Notes under the pieces: model-generated | The model's database searches: none | Told to the model about the DNA's origin: nothing | What the model saw: only the letters and a program-made list of their open reading frames with translations | Origin: DASQFI01 sp035633215 | GTDB taxonomy: Bacteria > Acidobacteriota > Vicinamibacteria > Vicinamibacterales > SCN-69-37 | NCBI GenBank assembly: GCA_035633215.1 | Contig: DASQFI010000039.1 | Span: 62,001 to 126,000, forward strand | Reading direction: 5' to 3' | DNA length: 64,000 bases | Made by a program: the position numbers and the translations under genes | Shown: piece by piece, positions 60,553 to 64,000 of the stretch | How positions within the stretch are numbered: position 1 is the first letter of the stretch | Layout of the letters: every line of letters begins with the position of its first letter

Positions 60553-62123
60553 AACGCTCCCAACTCCCGGCGCTTGAGCTTGCCGAGCAGCGTCCGCGGC
60601 AGCGGCTCCGTCCGGCACACCATCGTCGTGACGCGATAGCGGGCCGGCGCGGCGGCGCGAAGCTCGCCGAACTCCCGCTGGAGGTCCTCGTCACTGCCCT
60701 GCTGTCGCGGCACGACGACGAGCGCGGGCACATCGTTGCCGTCGGAACCTCGCAACGGCACGACGCAGTGTTCGGCGAAGAATCGGCTGGCGTAGTACGG
60801 CTCGACCTCTTCCGGATGCAGCGTGTCGCCGGCAGCCGTGACCATCGCTTCTTTCAGGCGTCCCGCGATGTAGAGAAAGCCGTCCGCGTCCAGGTAGCCG
60901 CGGTCACCGGTGCGCAGCCACCCGTCCTCCAGCGTCGCGGACGTCGCAGCCGCGTCGCCGAAATAGCCCTGCATGACCGCGGCGCTCCGCACGAGGATTT
61001 CCCCGTGCGGATCGATGCGCACAGCCACGCCTGGCAGCGGCCGGCCTACCGATCCCGGCGGACAATTCGAAGCCCATCCGAGACTCACGAGCGGCCCCGC
61101 TTCGGTCAAGCCGTAGCCGACGTCCATCCCGATGCCGAGCAGCGCGAGGACCTCTGGCCAGCCGGGTCCGATCGCGGCGCCGCCGAGACCCACGCCACGA
61201 AATGCATCGCCGATGCGATCCCGGACGGCGAGCCGCAGACGCTCTCGCTCCGGCGCCCCCAACTGTCGCAACTTCATGGCGATGCCGACGGCGCTGCCGT
61301 GCTGGCAGGCCGGCCGCACCGCGCCCCGCTCGACGAGGCCGCCGAGGACTTCACGGCACAGCGCCTCGAGCAGCGCCGGCACCGCAAGCGCGCGTGTCAC
61401 ACCGTGTTCGCCCAGCGCGTTGACGAGCCGGTTCGGCAGGAGCGGTCCGGCATAGACGATGCGTCCGCCGACGACGAGGGGCGCGAGCTGGCCGACCACG
61501 AGCTCATAGAGATGGGCCGGCGGCAGCATCGACAGCATCGTCTCGGCGCCGTCGCTCTGCCGGGCCGCCATGAGCGCTCGAAGGTTGGCGATGATATTCG
61601 CGTGCGAGAGGGCCACGGCTCTCGGCCTGGCAGTGCTCCCAGAGGTGAACGCCAGAAGCGCCGTGGCATCGGAGGCGTGGTTCTGTTGATCGAGCGTGCC
61701 CACGGTCTCGTCGAGCAGTCCCGGCATCGTGACGCACGACACCTGACCTGCCCTGAGCGCAGTCGAAGGGCCCGCCATTTGTTCCGGACCGGAGATGCAC
61801 ACACGGGTTTGCGTGTGCGCCGCGACGGCCGCGACGAGCGCCGCGCCGATGCCATCCGGAATAGGCACGGCGACGAGACCAGCCTGCTCGATGCTGAAAA
61901 ATGCCAGCAGCCAGTCGGGCCCGGGCGGCGCCGCCAGCAAGACGCGATCGCCTCGCTCCAATCCGCGCCGCCGAAGCGCATGCGCTCCCCGGCGCGCGCA
62001 GTCCCACAACTGTCGGTACGTCAGTGCGTGAGGCGTCGCCGACGACTCGAGCGCGACGCGATCCGGAAAGCGGTCCGCGCCGAAGCTGATGATGTCGGTC
62101 AGGGTCGTGAGGTGTGGAGTCAT
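60516..62123 (-). CDS. Acyl-CoA synthetase / acyl-AMP ligase (ANL family)
   Basis: This 535-residue adenylate-forming enzyme has the P-loop-like LLAFTSGSTARPRAVALSHA, VGYGLTEAGPLVSL, GWLRTGDRGYLDADGFLYIA, and the C-terminal catalytic lysine in LLGKLKR. It should activate a fatty or aryl acid and, given the overlapping ACP gene, load it onto the carrier protein. At 61750-61771 a dispersed palindrome is inserted in frame and encodes PSTALRAGQ. ATG 62123 overlaps the preceding stop (ATGA). The longer frame upstream is not supported. Confidence 0.88.
   Translation of the reverse strand: MTPHLTTLTDIISFGADRFPDRVALESSATPHALTYRQLWDCARRGAHALRRRGLERGDRVLLAAPPGPDWLLAFFSIEQAGLVAVPIPDGIGAALVAAVAAHTQTRVCISGPEQMAGPSTALRAGQVSCVTMPGLLDETVGTLDQQNHASDATALLAFTSGSTARPRAVALSHANIIANLRALMAARQSDGAETMLSMLPPAHLYELVVGQLAPLVVGGRIVYAGPLLPNRLVNALGEHGVTRALAVPALLEALCREVLGGLVERGAVRPACQHGSAVGIAMKLRQLGAPERERLRLAVRDRIGDAFRGVGLGGAAIGPGWPEVLALLGIGMDVGYGLTEAGPLVSLGWASNCPPGSVGRPLPGVAVRIDPHGEILVRSAAVMQGYFGDAAATSATLEDGWLRTGDRGYLDADGFLYIAGRLKEAMVTAAGDTLHPEEVEPYYASRFFAEHCVVPLRGSDGNDVPALVVVPRQQGSDEDLQREFGELRAAAPARYRVTTMVCRTEPLPRTLLGKLKRRELGALCTQTSKPACVN
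61750..61771. repeat. REP-like palindrome inside the acyl-AMP ligase gene
   Basis: GCCCTGAGCGCAGTCGAAGG followed by GC forms an imperfect palindrome of 22 bases. I know this sequence type as a widespread dispersed element (CCCTTCGACTNCGCTCAGGG). It is in frame and adds a nine-residue stretch to the protein. Confidence 0.75.
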
Positions 62124-62548
62124 TGACGCCCCTCGGTGGCTTGGGCGCTTGCGTAAGCGGTCAGGACAAGCGCGAGGAAGACGGACGTGACCGGCACGGC
62201 CATGAAGTACTTGAGCGGGCGGTACGCTGCCGCGGCGAAGAGCGTGATCGGCAGCAGGACATTTCCAATCACCATCGCCCACGACGCGACCGCGCGCGCG
62301 GCCGGCGCGAGCGCAGAGCGCGCCAGCTCACGCTCGATCAGGATGTCGATCAGCCCGAGGCCGATGAACGCGATGTGCCCAAGCCTGACCAGGCGCCGCG
62401 ACGTGTCGGTGTATTCGCCAATCCACGCCGGGGACCGCAGCGGCCCGTCGAACGACCACAGACCCATGACGAGCCCGACGGCCACACCTACCGCGAGGCT
62501 GGTCCAGCCCACGAGGCGGTTGCGGGAGAAGTCGCCGGCTTTGCCCAT
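62120..62548 (-). CDS. Four-helix integral membrane protein, unknown function
   Basis: At 142 residues with four hydrophobic helices (LVGWTSLAVGVAVGLVMGLW, LGHIAFIGLGLIDILIE, VIGNVLLPITLFAAAA, YFMAVPVTSVFLALVLTAYA), it should be an inner-membrane protein. I recognise no family motif. Its stop overlaps the ATG of the acyl-AMP ligase (ATGA), so it is the first gene of the minus-strand operon and may serve the same pathway. Confidence 0.75.
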   Translation of the reverse strand: MGKAGDFSRNRLVGWTSLAVGVAVGLVMGLWSFDGPLRSPAWIGEYTDTSRRLVRLGHIAFIGLGLIDILIERELARSALAPAARAVASWAMVIGNVLLPITLFAAAAYRPLKYFMAVPVTSVFLALVLTAYASAQATEGRQ

Positions 62549-62708
62549 GCCCGTACGTTACGGGCGGGGCGGATGAATGTCCTGTAGCCGAGGTGAAGAA
62601 ACTCTGAAATGCGATGAGCGTCACTATTCGTGGCCGCGGCGCGTAGAATCGGTTGCGCTGGCGAAACGTCCACCGAAGCCGGACCGGGCGCCCAAGCGTC
62701 AGAAGTGA

Positions 62709-63086
62709 GTGACCGTGGCGCTTCACCATCTCCGTCACTGGGCGCGTCAGATCAAGCGCGACGCTGTCGCAGTGTGGCTCGCCGCGCGCGATCCCCGCGT
62801 GCCGTGGTACGCGAAAGTGGTCGCGGGCGCTGTCGCCGCCTACGCCTTCAGTCCGATCGATCTCATTCCAGACTTCGTTCCCGTGCTTGGCTATCTCGAT
62901 GACGTCGTGATCGTCCCGGCCGGGATTCTGCTCGCGGCCCGGCTGATTCCGACGTCGCTGATGGCCGAGTTCCGCTACGAAGCCGCACGGCGGGCAGGGC
63001 GGCCGATCAGCCCGACCGGGGCGCTTGCAGTCGCACTCGTCTGGCTCGGGTCGCTCGCGCTCGTTGTCTGGTGGCTGCGACTCTAA
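62709..63086 (+). CDS. DUF1232 (YkvA-type) membrane protein
   Basis: The 125-residue protein contains the DUF1232 core DPRVPWYAKVVAGAVAAYAF and SPIDLIPDFVPVLGYLDD, then two hydrophobic segments. DUF1232 proteins are small inner-membrane proteins of unknown function. The frame begins at GTG 62709 in a 160-base gap that shows no other feature. The gene is divergent from the minus-strand operon and is followed by a long hairpin. Confidence 0.87.
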   Translation: MTVALHHLRHWARQIKRDAVAVWLAARDPRVPWYAKVVAGAVAAYAFSPIDLIPDFVPVLGYLDDVVIVPAGILLAARLIPTSLMAEFRYEAARRAGRPISPTGALAVALVWLGSLALVVWWLRL

Positions 63087-63090
63087 TCCC

Positions 63091-63173
63091 GGAAACCACT
63101 TGACTTGACGTGGTCGCCTACGGCGACGCTCTTGAGACGCGCTCGATGACCACGTCAAGTCAAGTGGGTTTCC
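63091..63173. repeat. Long inverted repeat (25/26-bp arms)
   Basis: The arms at 63091-63115 and 63148-63173 (GGAAACCACTTGACTTGACG...) are complementary over 25 bases with one extra base on the right. The loop is 32 bases. There is no T-run after the stem in the + direction, so it is more likely a REP- or MITE-like element than a simple terminator. Confidence 0.7.
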
Positions 63174-63219
63174 GTTTAGGCGGGACCGGCGACAACCGGC
63201 ATAGACTTACCCACGCAGC

Positions 63220-63699
63220 ATGGTGACCAAGCACAAGCATCACGACGAAGTGGACGAAGCGGACTTCCGAGTCCAGCGGACCCTGGCGCCGCCGTCTTCG
63301 GACATGAACGTCACGCCGCTCATCGACGTGCTGCTCGTCCTCCTCGTGATCTTCATGGCGGCCCTCCCGCTCACGCAGCGCGGCCAGGACGTCAACCTGC
63401 CGCCGGAAGTGAACACCATGAACAAGCCGCCCCCCGACGACACGCAGGTCGTCGTCATGTACACGGCCGACCATCAGCTCTCGATCAACAAGCAGGCGAC
63501 GACGCTCGAGGGACTGACGCCGGCGCTTCGGACGATTTACGAGAAACGGACTGACAAGACGATCTTCGTGAACGCCGATGGGGCGCTCCGGTACGGCGAG
63601 GTCGTGCAAATCATCGATCAGGCGATCGGGCTCGGGCTTCGCGTCGGGATCGTGACTGAGGGCATGAAGACCGAGGCGCAGGGGAGGAAAGGCGGATAG
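63220..63699 (+). CDS. exbD: ExbD/TolR biopolymer transport protein
   Basis: This 159-residue protein has one N-terminal transmembrane helix with the critical aspartate (MNVTPLIDVLLVLLVIFMAA) and a periplasmic domain (TLEGLTPALRTIYEKRTDKT, FVNADGALRYGEVVQIIDQA). ExbD works with ExbB and energises TonB-dependent outer-membrane transport by proton flow. No exbB or tonB is in view, so this copy is an orphan in the window. The chromosomal part of the window ends soon after it. Confidence 0.92.
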   Translation: MVTKHKHHDEVDEADFRVQRTLAPPSSDMNVTPLIDVLLVLLVIFMAALPLTQRGQDVNLPPEVNTMNKPPPDDTQVVVMYTADHQLSINKQATTLEGLTPALRTIYEKRTDKTIFVNADGALRYGEVVQIIDQAIGLGLRVGIVTEGMKTEAQGRKGG

Positions 63700-63790
63700 G
63701 GGCGCACGAGGCGCAAGACGAAAAGACCAAAAGCGAAACAACGGCGTCACCGCTGCGCTCGGTGCCGCTCGGGCGCTGAGTGGTTAGTCG

Positions 63791-63842
63791 TGCGGAAGGG
63801 GGGACTCGAACCCCCACTGGATTGCTCCAACAAGCTCCTGAG
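63791..63842 (-). other. 3' end of tRNA-Leu (CAG), probable integration attachment site
   Basis: The minus strand reads as the 3' half of a leucine tRNA: 7-base anticodon loop CTCAGGA, variable arm TTGGAGCAATCCA, T arm GGGGGTTCGAGTCCCCC, and acceptor strand CTTCCGC with discriminator A. The 5' half is missing: no GCGGAAG acceptor strand or D arm occurs in the bases that should hold them. Tyrosine integrases often recombine in the anticodon loop and leave such a 3' duplicate at one end of the insertion. The chromosome would be on the left and the element on the right. Confidence 0.75.
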
Positions 63843-64000
63843 GCGCGGCAGAAGTGAGATCGCATTTGGTCAGAGGCGGTCCGAGCGTGCGCGAATGCGA
63901 TCGAAAGTGATCCCAAGTGAATGCTTAGACCAGAATCGGTCGAACATCGTCGCGCTGCGATCGTGCGATCTGGCGGATAACGGACCCATCGCAGTCTACG
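63843..64000. other. Presumed first bases of an integrated element
   Basis: No gene is seen in the last 158 bases. A loosely repeated phrase (GATCGCATTTG, GAATGCGATCGAAAGTGATC) occurs at 63867-63911. The stretch follows the tRNA fragment and would belong to the integrated element if that interpretation is right. Confidence 0.35.

Noticed and set aside
63791..63870. A complete tRNA gene on the minus strand
   Set aside because: The T arm, variable arm and anticodon loop are convincing, but no D arm or 5' acceptor strand complementary to CTTCCGC exists in the required place.
1..64000. CRISPR arrays, rRNA operons, prophage or toxin-antitoxin genes
   Set aside because: No regularly spaced repeats, rRNA signature or phage structural genes were seen on reading both strands. 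The repeats present are palindromic intergenic elements or short tandem units.

Overview
The window looks like a piece of a high-GC Acidobacteriota chromosome, most likely of the Vicinamibacteria type. This is inferred from family content, not from a marker gene: a tandem VWA protein of the acidobacterial VWFA-related type, a DUF1501 / cytochrome-c DUF1549-DUF1553 pair, DUF885, BNR/sortilin-like and M24 secreted proteins, and a complete Tad pilus locus. There is no rRNA, CRISPR array, intact transposase or phage gene. Mobile DNA appears only as short palindromic repeats and a tRNA-derived attachment site at the right edge.

Layout. 1-27 kb is metabolic and secreted housekeeping. It holds a GlcG-like fragment, a Gfo/Idh/MocA oxidoreductase, the DUF1501/PSD1 pair, a DUF350 - glutathionylspermidine-synthase-like pair with an unknown gene nearby, a secreted M24 peptidase, a nucleotidyltransferase, a GH2 glycosidase, an alpha/beta hydrolase, a DUF922-like lipoprotein, a cyclase-family hydrolase, two TadG-like paralogues away from the pilus locus, DinB, DUF885, a BNR-repeat protein, DUF192 and a GT-C-like membrane protein. 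Many gaps here carry GC-rich repeats or palindromes.

27.1-41.8 kb is one Tad (Flp) pilus operon. It starts with an AT-rich promoter and a long leader, then runs flp1 - intrinsic terminator - flp2 - cpaA - tadE - cpaB - cpaC - tadG - cpaE - cpaF - tadB - tadC - 31-codon membrane peptide - tadD - winged-helix AAA ATPase - tandem VWA protein. The last two overlap and resemble a MoxR/VWA couple attached to the pilus machine. A decayed acetyltransferase follows.

42.2-45.7 kb encodes one 1175-residue polypeptide joining an APC-type permease, a USP-like segment and a full MgtE (MgtE-N, CBS pair, membrane domain). 45.8-50 kb (plus strand) and 62.5-50.1 kb (minus strand) form two converging clusters. 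They carry GT-C membrane glycosyltransferases, two GT2 enzymes and three methyltransferases, and, on the minus strand, an acyl-AMP ligase, an acyl carrier protein, a B12-type radical SAM enzyme, a squalene-cyclase-fold protein and a DUF362 protein. The set suggests an envelope lipid or glycolipid pathway whose product is unknown. The window ends with DUF1232 and ExbD genes and a 52-bp 3' piece of tRNA-Leu, which probably marks the edge of an integrated element extending beyond the window.
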